DNA of 27,448 nt, taken from NCBI GenBank assembly GCA_964427955.1, contig CAYRWY010000025.1, forward strand, positions 1-27,448. Direction: 5' to 3'. The translations under genes and the position numbers were made by a program. Source of the DNA: JACRBK01 sp964427955 (lineage in GTDB: Bacteria > Chloroflexota > Anaerolineae > Aggregatilineales > Aggregatilineaceae). Shown piece by piece: positions 8,071 through 16,113 of the stretch (within the stretch, counting starts at the first letter, position 1; each line of letters opens with the position of its first letter). The notes beneath the pieces were generated by a model that saw only the letters and a list, made by a program, of their open reading frames with translations, was not told where the DNA came from and did not search any database.

Positions 8071-8090
8071 CGCTACAAAGATTTGTAGCG
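8071..8090. promoter_or_regulatory. Palindrome upstream of the STAND gene
   Basis: CGCTACAAA at 8071-8079 and its exact complement at 8082-8090 flank a two-base centre. It lies 54-73 bases before the STAND start codon at 8017 and about 42 bases before the divergent -35 hexamer at 8132. The two-base centre fits a dimeric protein operator better than an RNA hairpin. No second copy was seen in the window, and the binding protein is unknown; autoregulation by the STAND protein is one possibility. Confidence 0.5.
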
Positions 8091-8131
8091 CTTACGGATT
8101 GGCAAGGTTAACGGTTGGTCCTGGCAATTGC

Positions 8132-8162
8132 TTGACATTTAGCCTCGATTGTGTTGTATAAT
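8132..8162 (+). promoter_or_regulatory. Predicted sigma-70 promoter of the arabinan importer
   Basis: Perfect consensus hexamers TTGACA (8132-8137) and TATAAT (8157-8162) are separated by 19 bases, two longer than optimal. Transcription would start near 8169, leaving a leader of about 240 bases before the start codon at 8410. The candidate operator at 8172-8185 would overlap the first transcribed bases. Confidence 0.75.
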
Positions 8163-8171
8163 ACGGATGTG

Positions 8172-8185
8172 TGTATACGAATGCA
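8172..8185. promoter_or_regulatory. Candidate LacI-type operator, copy 1
   Basis: TGTATACGAATGCA differs at two of 14 positions from the perfect palindrome at 16114-16127 and shares an 11-base core, GTATACGAATG, with the site at 11801-11814. It has the central CG typical of LacI-family operators and sits just downstream of the -10 hexamer, a repressing position. The LacI-family gene at 16331 is the likely source of its ligand-responsive repressor. Confidence 0.65.
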
Positions 8186-8409
8186 TTGAAATTCAACCTT
8201 CCTAACCACGCTGCGTTTTGTTTGGGTCAGTCTACCCCCAAAGGAGGTGAGATCGTGGAAATCCTCTGAAATGATCGAGCAATACCGAGGGGGGAAGCGC
8301 TGCAAGTTTTTCCTCGAATCATTCCAGACCAGGGATTTCCAACCAATACCACAGGCAGGAGTTATAGATCCAGCTCGACATCAGATTATTGCAGACAAGG
8401 AGCAAATAA
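8186..8409 (+). other. Untranslated leader with a complete orphan Shine-Dalgarno and a four-codon ORF
   Basis: This leader of the binding-protein mRNA contains AAAGGAGGTGA (8240-8250), complementary to the full 3' tail of 16S rRNA. It precedes GTG at 8255 by seven bases after AGGAGG, but that frame encodes only Met-Glu-Ile-Leu before TGA at 8267-8269. A six-base stem, TTTGGG (8221-8226) with CCCAAA (8237-8242), would overlap the first As of this ribosome site. The real start at 8410 has its own AAGGAG near 8396-8401. An ATG at 8271 opens a 78-codon frame running into the next gene, with no recognisable product. I see no known riboswitch. Confidence 0.45.
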
Positions 8410-9771
8410 ATGTTCAAGCGTTTGGCTTTGGTCAGTGTGTTAGTGGTCACGATCGTGACTGCGATGGTACTTTCCTTCTCGGCCCCGACCATCCAGGCTC
8501 AGGGTGATGCGACCCCGGCCCCGACGGCTACCCCCATCGTGGCCGAAATCGGTACCGGCGGCGGTACCCACATCTCCTTCTGGAACGGCCTCACCGGTTC
8601 AGACGGCGTCACCCTGAACGAAATGCTGGCCAAGTTCGCCGAAGATAACCCCGACGTTTCTGTGACCGTCGAAATGATCGCCTGGGCGACCCTCTACCAG
8701 AAACTCCAGACCGCGTTCGTGGCGGGGACGTACCCTGACGTGTTCTTGCTCCACGCGTCGGAAATCCCGCAGTATGCCAGCTACGGCGTGCTGCGCGACA
8801 TGAGCGACCAGTACACCTCGGGCGGCGGTTGGCTTCCCGATGATGATATCTCGGCGACCACGATGAGCGGTATGATGTATGATGGCACGATCTACGGCAT
8901 CCCGCTGGACAATCATGGCCGCGGCCTGTGGATCAACACCACCATGTTCGAAGCTGCCGGGCTTTCGACCGACCCCGCCACCGCGCCGACCACCTACGAG
9001 GGCTGGGTTGAGCTGTTCCAGAAACTGACCCTCGACAAGAACGGCAACAACGCGCTGTCGCCCGATTTCGACCCCGAAAACGTCGTGCAGTGGGGTTATG
9101 CGGTGGGCGAGTGGCAAAATGTTAACTTCATTGCCGCGCTCTACCAGCAGGGTGGCTCTTTCCTCAGCGAAGATGGCAAGACCATCACCGTCAATTCCGA
9201 AGCGGGCGTTACGGCGCTCCAGCAGGCCGTGGACCTGGTCTACAAGTACCACGTGTCGCCGCCTTCCGCCGGTTTCGACACCTGGCAAGGCTTCGGCGCG
9301 GGCACGTTGGCTGTGCTGCCGACCGGCACCTGGTTCCGTAACCAAGCGCTGCTGTTCACCGACATCCAGAGCACGGCCTGGCCCAACTGGCAGTTTGGCC
9401 CCAGCAAGGCGACCTGGTTCGGCGCTCATACCTTCATGGTCCCGGCTGATCTGAAGGGCGAGAAGTTGGATGCCGTGTTGAAGATGATCCAGTGGGTCAG
9501 CGAACATCAGGTGGATTGGGCGGCTTCCGGCCAGGTGCCGGCCCGTTTGTCGGCCCAGGCCGCGCTCGACCCCGTGAACTATCCTTCCAATATCCTGTTG
9601 GGCAAGACCTTCTCTGAATACGGTGTTCAGGATCCCCAGACCACCGTGACCCAGGAACTGCTCACCTACCTGGATGCCGAACTGAGCTCCGCGCTCAATG
9701 GCATGAAGGACGCCAAGACGGCTCTCGACGACGCCGCCAAGCGTATGCAGGAAGCGCTGGATCGTCAATAA
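8410..9771 (+). CDS. Sugar-binding protein of a CUT1 ABC importer (SBP family 1)
   Basis: A 453-residue extracellular solute-binding protein, the usual size for the UgpB/MalE group. A Sec signal peptide (about residues 1-31: KR, hydrophobic core, ending TIQAQ) is followed by a Pro/Thr/Ala-rich linker. The binding domain begins at HISFWNGLTGSDG (about residues 54-66) and includes the typical VTVEMIAW, FVAGTYPDVFLL and GIPLDNHGRGLWIN segments. The protein contains no cysteine at all, so it cannot be a conventional lipoprotein. The ATG at 8410 has AAGGAG about eight bases upstream. It is the first gene of an operon with two CUT1 permeases and a GH51 arabinofuranosidase, so arabino-oligosaccharides are the probable ligand (inference). 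A hairpin after the gene may raise its expression over that of the permeases. Confidence 0.9.
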   Translation: MFKRLALVSVLVVTIVTAMVLSFSAPTIQAQGDATPAPTATPIVAEIGTGGGTHISFWNGLTGSDGVTLNEMLAKFAEDNPDVSVTVEMIAWATLYQKLQTAFVAGTYPDVFLLHASEIPQYASYGVLRDMSDQYTSGGGWLPDDDISATTMSGMMYDGTIYGIPLDNHGRGLWINTTMFEAAGLSTDPATAPTTYEGWVELFQKLTLDKNGNNALSPDFDPENVVQWGYAVGEWQNVNFIAALYQQGGSFLSEDGKTITVNSEAGVTALQQAVDLVYKYHVSPPSAGFDTWQGFGAGTLAVLPTGTWFRNQALLFTDIQSTAWPNWQFGPSKATWFGAHTFMVPADLKGEKLDAVLKMIQWVSEHQVDWAASGQVPARLSAQAALDPVNYPSNILLGKTFSEYGVQDPQTTVTQELLTYLDAELSSALNGMKDAKTALDDAAKRMQEALDRQ

Positions 9772-9800
9772 GCGCCGTGCTGTAAATTGCAGTAAGTTTA

Positions 9801-9829
9801 TGTGGGGTGGATCACCGATCTGCCCCACA
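9801..9829 (+). terminator. Intercistronic hairpin after the binding-protein gene
   Basis: TGTGGGG (9801-9807) pairs with CCCCACA (9823-9829), and the loop holds two GATC tetramers that can extend the stem. No T-run follows. It lies in a 200-base gap between the binding-protein and permease genes and is likely a partial terminator or an RNA-processing/stability element giving more binding protein than permease. I see no clear second promoter in 9830-9971. Confidence 0.5.
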
Positions 9830-9971
9830 CTATTACTACACTAGCTGTACGAAAATGGGATTTCCTGGCAACCCGTTACCGTAAAAATGGCACAGTATCG
9901 TCGGCTTGTTTTTGTCGCGGCGATGGATCAGGCAAATTTCTGAGGCATTTATGTAGAGGACAAGTGAGCGT

Positions 9972-10913
9972 ATGTTTCGTATCAGTGCGCGGCTGGCCAG
10001 GCCCAAATGGCTTACTCAGCATCTTTCACTCAGTCTGAAAACCCGGGAAATAATCGCTGCGTACGTCTTCCTGGCACCTTTCATGATCTTCTTCTCGATT
10101 TTTTTCGTTCGCGCCGTGTACAAAGCGGTGGAATTCAGTTTTTACGATTGGCGTCTCCTGCGCCGCACGATCCCCTACGTAGGTTTGGATAATTACAAAG
10201 AACTGATGCACGATGAGATCTGGTGGCTCGCTTTAAAAAATACCATCAAATTCGCCGCCATGACCGTGACCGGAACGACGGCGGTCGGCCTGGCGGCGGC
10301 GCTGGCAGTCACCCAGAAAATTCGTGGCAGCGGTTTCTTCCGGGTTTTGCTGTATATCCCGTCCCTCTTCTCGGTCGGGGCGGTGGGTCTCATCTGGGTC
10401 TGGCTGCTCAGCACGCAGTTCGGCGTCATCAACTACGGGCTGGACTTGATAAGTGGCGGCAGGATCCACCCGATCAACTGGCTGGGGGATCCTGACCTGG
10501 TGCTCCCCGCGCTCAGCCTGACGACCATCTGGTGGGGCTTTGGCTTTCCGATGCTGATCTTCATCGCCGGGCTACAGGGCATCCCGGAGCACCTCTATGA
10601 AGCCGCCCGCATTGATGGCGCCAACAGCCGGCAGGTTTTTCTGCATATTACGCTGCCGCTGCTGCGGCCCACTATTCTGTTTGTGACCGTGACCGGGTTC
10701 ATTGCGCAATTCCAGGTCTTCGGTCAGACCTACATTATCAGTGGCGGTGGACCTGGACGAGCCTCCTATACCGTCATCTATTATCTGTACCAGATGGCCT
10801 GGGTCGCTTTCCGCATGGGATATGGGGCTGCGGTGGCAGTGACTATCGCTGTCATCATGGCGGTCATCACGACTGCCCAGTTCTTGCTTATTGGCCGCCG
10901 CGTCGAGTATTAA
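9972..10913 (+). CDS. CUT1 sugar ABC transporter permease, MalF/UgpA type
   Basis: A 313-residue inner-membrane permease with about six transmembrane segments, starting with AAYVFLAPFMIFFSIFFV (about residues 29-46). The EAA coupling loop EAARIDGANSRQVFLHITLP (about 213-232) contacts the ATPase, and the SGGGPGRAS segment (about 257-265) is typical of MalF/UgpA proteins. It pairs with the permease encoded 12 bases downstream to form the channel for the sugar delivered by the upstream binding protein. The ATG at 9972 is preceded by GAGGA, about 11 bases away, a rather long spacing. No ATPase gene of this system is in the window, as is common for CUT1 importers served by a shared MsmX/MsiK-like ATPase. 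Confidence 0.9.
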   Translation: MFRISARLARPKWLTQHLSLSLKTREIIAAYVFLAPFMIFFSIFFVRAVYKAVEFSFYDWRLLRRTIPYVGLDNYKELMHDEIWWLALKNTIKFAAMTVTGTTAVGLAAALAVTQKIRGSGFFRVLLYIPSLFSVGAVGLIWVWLLSTQFGVINYGLDLISGGRIHPINWLGDPDLVLPALSLTTIWWGFGFPMLIFIAGLQGIPEHLYEAARIDGANSRQVFLHITLPLLRPTILFVTVTGFIAQFQVFGQTYIISGGGPGRASYTVIYYLYQMAWVAFRMGYGAAVAVTIAVIMAVITTAQFLLIGRRVEY

Positions 10914-10925
10914 GGGGATTGCATC

Positions 10926-11774
10926 ATGGAGTTCTTGAGAGGGCGTCATCTCTACAAACATTTCTTGGCGTATGCCTTTTTGATTGTGTTTTCTTTGCTG
11001 GTGGTGTTCCCCATTTTGATAGCGGTTTCCCAGTCCTTCATGACCAACCAGGAAGTCAATCGCTGGCCTCCTAAGATCATCCCTACCAAACCGACGACCG
11101 AGGCCTACCATACCGTTATCACCCAGCAAGATGTGCGGCTGGACCTGTGGCTGCGGAACAGCTTGATTGCGGCGACAGGCTATACCATCGCCGTGCTGAT
11201 CCTCTGCGCTCCGGCGGCCTACGCGTTTGCCCGGCTGCGTTTTCCTGGCAACCGCCCGCTGTTCTTCTTCCTGCTGGCCACGATCATGGTCCCGGGGCAG
11301 GTGACCCTGATCCCCAACTTCCTGCTGATGCGTGACCTGCACTGGCTGGACAAATTCGAGGCACTGATTCTCCCCGGTGCGGCGAATGTCTTTGGGGTTT
11401 TTCTCCTGCGCCAGTTTTTCATGCAGATTCCTACCGAGCTGGAAGAAGCTGCCGTTCTCGATGGAGCCGGTTATTTTGGGCGTTTCCGTCACGTGATTTT
11501 GCCGCTCTCGACCAACGCCCTGACGGCGCTGTCCATCTTCGTTTTTCTCGGCCACTATAACGACCTGTTCTGGCCCATTATCGTCACGAGCACGCTGAAG
11601 ACGCGCACGCTGCCGGTCGGTTTGTCCATTCTCAATCAGTCCTACGCCGGTCAATATCGCCCCATGATTCTGGCTGGGGCGACCCTGTCAACGATCCCGA
11701 TTCTGATTGTGTACATTCTCTTCCAGCGCCGGATCATCAAAGGGGTGACTATGACGGGTATGGCTGGGCGGTAA
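10926..11774 (+). CDS. CUT1 sugar ABC transporter permease, MalG/UgpE type
   Basis: A 282-residue inner-membrane permease, second half of the CUT1 channel. The N-terminal membrane segment (about residues 14-36) is followed by a periplasmic-type loop, then NSLIAATGYTIAVLILCAPAAYAFARLRFPG (split across about residues 75-105), a hallmark of the MalG/UgpE group. The EAA loop reads ELEEAAVLDGAGYFGRFRHV (about 171-190). AGGGGA lies about seven bases before ATG 10926, and only 12 bases separate it from the previous permease stop, so the two are co-transcribed. The substrate is predicted to be arabinose oligosaccharide from the neighbouring GH51 and GH43 genes. Confidence 0.9.
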   Translation: MEFLRGRHLYKHFLAYAFLIVFSLLVVFPILIAVSQSFMTNQEVNRWPPKIIPTKPTTEAYHTVITQQDVRLDLWLRNSLIAATGYTIAVLILCAPAAYAFARLRFPGNRPLFFFLLATIMVPGQVTLIPNFLLMRDLHWLDKFEALILPGAANVFGVFLLRQFFMQIPTELEEAAVLDGAGYFGRFRHVILPLSTNALTALSIFVFLGHYNDLFWPIIVTSTLKTRTLPVGLSILNQSYAGQYRPMILAGATLSTIPILIVYILFQRRIIKGVTMTGMAGR

Positions 11775-11800
11775 CCCCGATTAGCGGGAAAAACTAGGTC

Positions 11801-11814
11801 ACCATTCGTATACT
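11801..11814. promoter_or_regulatory. Candidate LacI-type operator, copy 2
   Basis: The reverse complement of this site shares the 11-base core GTATACGAATG with the site at 8172-8185, including the central CG; its outer bases are weaker. It lies in the 140-base gap between the permease and GH51 genes, about 100 bases before the GH51 start. I see no convincing -35/-10 pair beside it, although TATACT (11809-11814) inside it resembles a -10 hexamer. Confidence 0.55.
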
Positions 11815-11914
11815 GTTCTAGATTCGGGCAGATGCAAAATGCTGTCACCAGGTTTGCTTTGCCTGTCGCCTAAATAGACAGCCTAATGTTTGCAGATTAA
11901 TGAGGACAATCTAC

Positions 11915-13432
11915 ATGCCTAAATCCAAGTCACCAACAGCGCAAGTTTATCTTGACATCAACCGGGTGATCAGCCCCATTTCGCCGCTGCTGTTCAGCGG
12001 TTTCGCTGAACACATGGGGCGTTCGATTTATGAAGGAATTTACGATCCGGCCTCACCGCACGCCGACCAACGCGGTGTCCGCCGGGATGTCCTCGCGGCG
12101 CTGCGCGAACTGAATTTCCGCGCGATTCGCTATCCGGGTGGCAACTTCTTGAGCGGGTATCGCTGGGAAGATGGCGTTGGTCCTCGCCACAAGCGCCCCC
12201 GCCGCCGCGATCTGGCCTGGCAGTCGGTCGAAACGAACCAGTTTGGCACGGACGAATTCATGGAAGTCTGCCAGGATCTCAAGACCGAGCCGATGCTGGC
12301 CGTCAACCTGGGCACTGGCACGATCCAGGATGCCGCCAATTTCGTCGAATACTGCAATGCGCCCGCGGGAACCCTGTACGGCGATATGCGTGTGGCGAAC
12401 GGTCACGCTGCCCCCTACGGCGTGAAGTACTGGTGCCTGGGCAACGAGATGGACGGCTCCTGGCAGATTGGCCATCTCGAAGCCGAGGACTATGGCAAAA
12501 AAGCACGCGAAGCCGCCAAGATGATGCGCTGGCACGACCCTGCGGCCAAGCTGGTCCTGGCCGGTTCGTCTTCGATGGGGATGCCCACCTTCCCGGTCTG
12601 GGATTACACGGTGCTCGATCTGGCCTGGGAGCAGGTCGATTATCATTCGCTCCACTATTATGCGAACAACAACGATAACGACACCGGCAGCTTCCTGGCG
12701 CTGGCCGCCGAGTTCGAGGCGTACCTGGACTCGGTGAGCGGGGTGCTGCGTTTTGTGAAAGCCAAGCACCGCTCCAAGCACGATGTCTTCCTGTCGTGGG
12801 ACGAGTGGAATGTCTGGTACAAGGCGCACCTGTCCTCCGACATGGAGGGTCGTTGGTCAGAAGCCCCGCACCTGATCGAAGAAGTCTACAACCTGGAAGA
12901 TGCGCTGGTCGTGGCCCAGTGGATGAATGTCTTCCTGCGCAAATCCGCCGTGTTGAAGGTGGCCTGCCTGGCGCAGGTCGTGAACGTGATCGCCCCGATT
13001 CTGACGACGCGGGAGGCGCTGCTCAAGCAGTCGATCTACTATCCCTTCATGCTGTTCAGCAAGCTCGCCAGCGGCGTAGCCCTGGACGTCGCCGTGAAGG
13101 CGCCGCTGTATTCGACCGCCCGGTTTGGCGACATGCCGCTGCTGGACGTCTCGTCGTCGTATGACGAAACGACCCACGCTCATGCGATCTTCATCGTCAA
13201 TCGCAGCCAGACGGACAGTCTGCCGGTCGATCTGTGCTGGCAAGACCGCGCGCCGCAGAGCATCAGTGCCGTCTACCAGGTGGCCGGGAAAGATCCCAAG
13301 GCGGCCAACAGCTACGAGCAGCCTGACCTGATCACCGCCGTGAAAGTAGCTGCCCCGGCGATCAAGGACCGCCACGCGCTCCTGACGGTGCCGCCGCTCT
13401 CGTTTACGGCGATTGAGGCCCCCCTGGCCTGA
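11915..13432 (+). CDS. Alpha-L-arabinofuranosidase, GH51, cytoplasmic
   Basis: A 505-residue GH51 retaining enzyme that releases terminal alpha-L-arabinofuranose from arabino-oligosaccharides. The acid/base is Glu178 in KYWCLGNEMDGSW (171-183) and the nucleophile is Glu297 in LSWDEWNVWY (293-302). These positions are close to Glu175 and Glu294 of the Geobacillus enzyme, so numbering and fold agree. Other family blocks are IRYPGGNFLSGYRWEDG (71-87) and VDYHSLHYY (241-249). The C-terminus from about residue 385 is the usual beta-sandwich domain. No signal peptide is present. An in-frame ATG at 11900 exists, but GAGGA at 11902-11906 is spaced correctly (eight bases) only for ATG 11915. It follows the CUT1 permeases and is 17 bases before a secreted GH43 gene. 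The symbol abfA is used for orthologues, but I leave it open. Confidence 0.94.
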   Translation: MPKSKSPTAQVYLDINRVISPISPLLFSGFAEHMGRSIYEGIYDPASPHADQRGVRRDVLAALRELNFRAIRYPGGNFLSGYRWEDGVGPRHKRPRRRDLAWQSVETNQFGTDEFMEVCQDLKTEPMLAVNLGTGTIQDAANFVEYCNAPAGTLYGDMRVANGHAAPYGVKYWCLGNEMDGSWQIGHLEAEDYGKKAREAAKMMRWHDPAAKLVLAGSSSMGMPTFPVWDYTVLDLAWEQVDYHSLHYYANNNDNDTGSFLALAAEFEAYLDSVSGVLRFVKAKHRSKHDVFLSWDEWNVWYKAHLSSDMEGRWSEAPHLIEEVYNLEDALVVAQWMNVFLRKSAVLKVACLAQVVNVIAPILTTREALLKQSIYYPFMLFSKLASGVALDVAVKAPLYSTARFGDMPLLDVSSSYDETTHAHAIFIVNRSQTDSLPVDLCWQDRAPQSISAVYQVAGKDPKAANSYEQPDLITAVKVAAPAIKDRHALLTVPPLSFTAIEAPLA

Positions 13433-13449
13433 CGAAAGAAGCGAACAAG

Positions 13450-14949
13450 GTGATGAAGCGAAATCATCTATCCGTCAGCGTCCTCCTGATCCTCCTCCTG
13501 GTATTCATGACGATCGGGGTGACGCACGGAGAGACTAACGTGCAGCAGCCGGGGAAGCTCCGGAATCCGCTCAATCTGTCCGGGCCGGACCCCTGGCTGG
13601 AATACTACGATGGGAATTATTACCTGGCGGCAACTACGTGGGCGTCCGAGCTGACCATGCGCAAATCGCCCACGCTGGCGGGATTGAAGACTGCCGAGCC
13701 GGTCCGGATCTATTTCGAGACGGACCCCTCGCGCTGCTGCAATATGTGGGCGCCGGAATTTCGCTTGTTCGATGGCCACTGGTATTTCTACTATTCCGCC
13801 GGTACCCCGCTGGGAAATTACGACAACCAGCGGTCCTACGTGCTGGAAAGCGCGGGGACCGATCCGATGGGGCCGTACACGTTCAAGGCGCGGCTGTTCG
13901 ACCCCTCGCACGACACGTGGTCGATTGACGGCAGCGTGCTGGAACTGAACGGCGCACTGTACTTTCTCTTTTCGGCCTTCGACGGGTTTCAGTCGCTGTT
14001 TATCGCCCCGATGAGCAATCCCTGGACGATCAGTGGCCCGCGCACCCGCATTTCGATGCCGGAATACGACTGGGAGGCAGCGGGGTCGTACGTCAACGAA
14101 GGCCCGGTTGCGCTGCATCACGGGGATAAAACGTTCATCGTGTATTCGGCCAGCGCCTGCTCGACGCCGGATTACAAGCTCGGGATGCTGACCTATACCG
14201 GCGGCGATCCCTTGAGCGCCGCGGCGTGGGTCAAGAATCCGGAGCCGGTCTTCCAGCGGTCGGACGAAAACGGCGTCTTCGCGCCAGGACACAATGGCTT
14301 TTTCAAGTCTCCGGATGGCACGGAGGACTGGATCGTCTACCACGCCAATGACTCGGTGAGCGGCGGGTGTGATGGCGCGCGCACGACCCGCGTCCAGAAG
14401 TTCACCTGGAACGACGACGGCACGCCGAATTTTGGCGTCCCCGTCTCGACCGACGAAGAAATCGACGCTCCGTCCGGCGATCTGGGCGAAGATCCCTCGC
14501 CCGTGATCCAGGCGCCGCCGATCTCGCGCTTCAAGTCGTACAGCTACGACGATGCTTATCTGCGCCACTCGAACTTTATGGCGCGCATCGACGGGAACGT
14601 GATTCCGCTGTCCGACTCACAGTTCAGAATGGTACCGGGGTTGGCCGATCCCACCGCCGTATCCCTGGAGTCGGTCAACTTTCCTGGCTTCTACGTGCGG
14701 CAGCAAAACAACGTGATTCTGATCAATCCCGACGATGGAACCGAGAACTACCAGGCGGATGCCACCTGGTGGATTCGACCCGGTTTGGCCGACGATACCT
14801 GGATCTCCTTCGAGTCGTATAGCCAACCCGGCAAGTATATCAGCCAGAAGATGGGGATCATGGCACTCGTCGAGATCACGGATGGCACGCCCACCCGGGC
14901 TCGCGAAGATGGGACATTCCTGGAGATACAGGCTCCAGAGGATGAATAA
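13450..14949 (+). CDS. Secreted GH43 arabinan hydrolase with C-terminal AbfB (CBM42) domain
   Basis: A 499-residue exported enzyme. Residues 1-28 are a Sec signal peptide with a Leu-rich core. The five-bladed GH43 catalytic domain spans about 36-345: catalytic base Asp47 in SGPDPWLEYYDG, WAPEF (100-104), pKa modulator Asp160 in WSIDGSVLE (157-165) and general acid Glu217 in YVNEGPV (214-220). The AbfB-type beta-trefoil spans about 356-495, with repeats such as RFKSYSYDDAYLRHSNF and VNFPGFYVRQ; AbfB/CBM42 binds arabinofuranose side chains. The likely substrate is arabinan or arabinoxylan side chains outside the cell. The start codon is GTG 13450 or ATG 13453; ribosome-site spacing does not decide. 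It lies 17 bases after GH51 and is followed by a terminator. Whether it acts exo or endo is uncertain. Confidence 0.9.
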   Translation: MMKRNHLSVSVLLILLLVFMTIGVTHGETNVQQPGKLRNPLNLSGPDPWLEYYDGNYYLAATTWASELTMRKSPTLAGLKTAEPVRIYFETDPSRCCNMWAPEFRLFDGHWYFYYSAGTPLGNYDNQRSYVLESAGTDPMGPYTFKARLFDPSHDTWSIDGSVLELNGALYFLFSAFDGFQSLFIAPMSNPWTISGPRTRISMPEYDWEAAGSYVNEGPVALHHGDKTFIVYSASACSTPDYKLGMLTYTGGDPLSAAAWVKNPEPVFQRSDENGVFAPGHNGFFKSPDGTEDWIVYHANDSVSGGCDGARTTRVQKFTWNDDGTPNFGVPVSTDEEIDAPSGDLGEDPSPVIQAPPISRFKSYSYDDAYLRHSNFMARIDGNVIPLSDSQFRMVPGLADPTAVSLESVNFPGFYVRQQNNVILINPDDGTENYQADATWWIRPGLADDTWISFESYSQPGKYISQKMGIMALVEITDGTPTRAREDGTFLEIQAPEDE

Positions 14950-14958
14950 ATGGCGCAG

Positions 14959-14992
14959 GTGGGGGCAATGATGGATTGCCCCCACTGCTTTT
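14959..14992 (+). terminator. Intrinsic terminator of the arabinan operon
   Basis: GTGGGGGCAAT (14959-14969) pairs perfectly with ATTGCCCCCAC (14975-14985) around a five-base loop, and TTTT follows at 14989-14992. It lies ten bases after the GH43-AbfB stop codon and before the convergent GH43 gene ending at 15006, and the stem could also stop minus-strand transcription. Confidence 0.85.
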
Positions 14993-15005
14993 AAACCCCC
15001 GGCGT

Positions 15006-16052
15006 TTACGCTTCCGGAGGGGTGGAGGGCCAGCCGTCATCATCCCAGGTCAGGGGAGCGATTTGCAGCGTGGGGCTGCCCTGGTATTGGGCATCGTAGG
15101 CGTGGTAGGCCATGTAATCGACGTCGTTTTCCTGTAAGATCGAACAGTGACCCGGACCGCGCCAGCGTTCGGTCGGGAAGGTCACCTGGGTTCCACCGCC
15201 TTCGAGCATGGGGACCCCATCGCGATCGACATAAGGGCCTGTAACACTTTCCGAACGGCCCACGGCGACATAATAGGTGCTGTCTACACCTTTACAGCAA
15301 AAATCGAAGGAGGCAAACAGGTAATAGAAATTGTTCTTGCGGATAATGCACGGCGCTTCGATGGCTCCATTGTTGACGGTGCGCTGGGCCAGCGAATAAA
15401 GCGTGGTGTCTTCTTCTGACGGTTTGCCGGTGGCAAGGTCCAGGCGGCGCATCTTGATCCCGGTCCAGAAACTCCCGAAAGCCAGCCAGGGGACTCCGTC
15501 GGCATCCACGATCAGATTCGGATCGATGCAGTTGTAGTTGTCGGTGGCGAACGATTCCAGGACCAACCCCTCATCGACCCATTTGAAATCGTCCGTCCCA
15601 AAATGAAGGGTCTTGTTCGTCAGCAGTCCGATCACCGAGCGATTTTGCCCGAAGAAGGATACAGCGTAGTACAGGTGAAACCGGTCGTTGTAGTAGGAAA
15701 TATCCGGCGCCCAGATGTCATTCTGTCCAGGGACCTTTTCCCGTATCCAGTCGGGCACGCCGGCGATGACGACGGGCGGAAGGTCCATTTTCCAATCGAT
15801 GAGATCGCGCGATTTCCGCACCGGGATGCTGGCGCCGGTGCAGAAGATGAAATACCGGTCTCCGTCTTTGATGATCGTCGGGTCGTGAACGGGCCGGATG
15901 GCTCCTGTCAGTTCAAGGCGCATCGATTGGGTCCTTTCCGGTTCAGGACTAGGGGAGGAGAGGTGCTTCAAATCCGACAGACCTAGACCCGCACTGGCTC
16001 CGAAGGCGAGGCCTGCTTCAAGAAACTGGCGGCGTGTAAGTGGTTTGGGCAT
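15006..16052 (-). CDS. Endo-1,5-alpha-L-arabinanase, GH43, Tat-exported
   Basis: A 348-residue GH43 enzyme predicted to cut the alpha-1,5 backbone of arabinan. The N-terminus LTRRQFLEAGLAFGASAGLG (5-24) is a twin-arginine (Tat) signal. Catalytic residues by motif are base Asp57 (VHDPTIIKDGDRYF), pKa modulator Asp177 (YNCIDPNLIVDADG) and acid Glu232 (NNGAIEAPCIIRKN). WAPDISYYNDRFHLYYA (114-130) and GPGHCSI near 307-313 are typical of the endo-arabinanase subgroup. Spacing of the acids matches Cellvibrio Arb43A (38/158/221) plus the signal peptide. AAGGAG lies ten bases before ATG 16052. It is transcribed alone and divergently from the LacI gene, with a perfect palindrome between them at the predicted transcription start. 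The symbol abnA is used for such enzymes, but subgroup assignment is by eye. Confidence 0.92.
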   Translation of the reverse strand: MPKPLTRRQFLEAGLAFGASAGLGLSDLKHLSSPSPEPERTQSMRLELTGAIRPVHDPTIIKDGDRYFIFCTGASIPVRKSRDLIDWKMDLPPVVIAGVPDWIREKVPGQNDIWAPDISYYNDRFHLYYAVSFFGQNRSVIGLLTNKTLHFGTDDFKWVDEGLVLESFATDNYNCIDPNLIVDADGVPWLAFGSFWTGIKMRRLDLATGKPSEEDTTLYSLAQRTVNNGAIEAPCIIRKNNFYYLFASFDFCCKGVDSTYYVAVGRSESVTGPYVDRDGVPMLEGGGTQVTFPTERWRGPGHCSILQENDVDYMAYHAYDAQYQGSPTLQIAPLTWDDDGWPSTPPEA

Positions 16053-16113
16053 CGTGATTGGACTCCTTCAAAACGGGCACAAAATTAGAGCTATTGAGGC
16101 TCATCGGGATTCG

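Noticed and set aside
8124..8131. GCAATTGC palindrome just before the -35 hexamer
   Set aside because: Eight bases is too short to separate from chance and it has no second copy in the neighbouring regulatory regions.
8247..8507. 86-codon frame in the importer leader overlapping the binding-protein gene
   Set aside because: Its GTG start lies inside the Shine-Dalgarno itself, it runs about 98 bases into a certain gene, and the translation looks random; only the four-codon frame at 8255 was kept as a curiosity.
10572..11654. 360-codon open frame antisense to both CUT1 permeases
   Set aside because: It crosses two real genes and their gap on the other strand and shows no domain.
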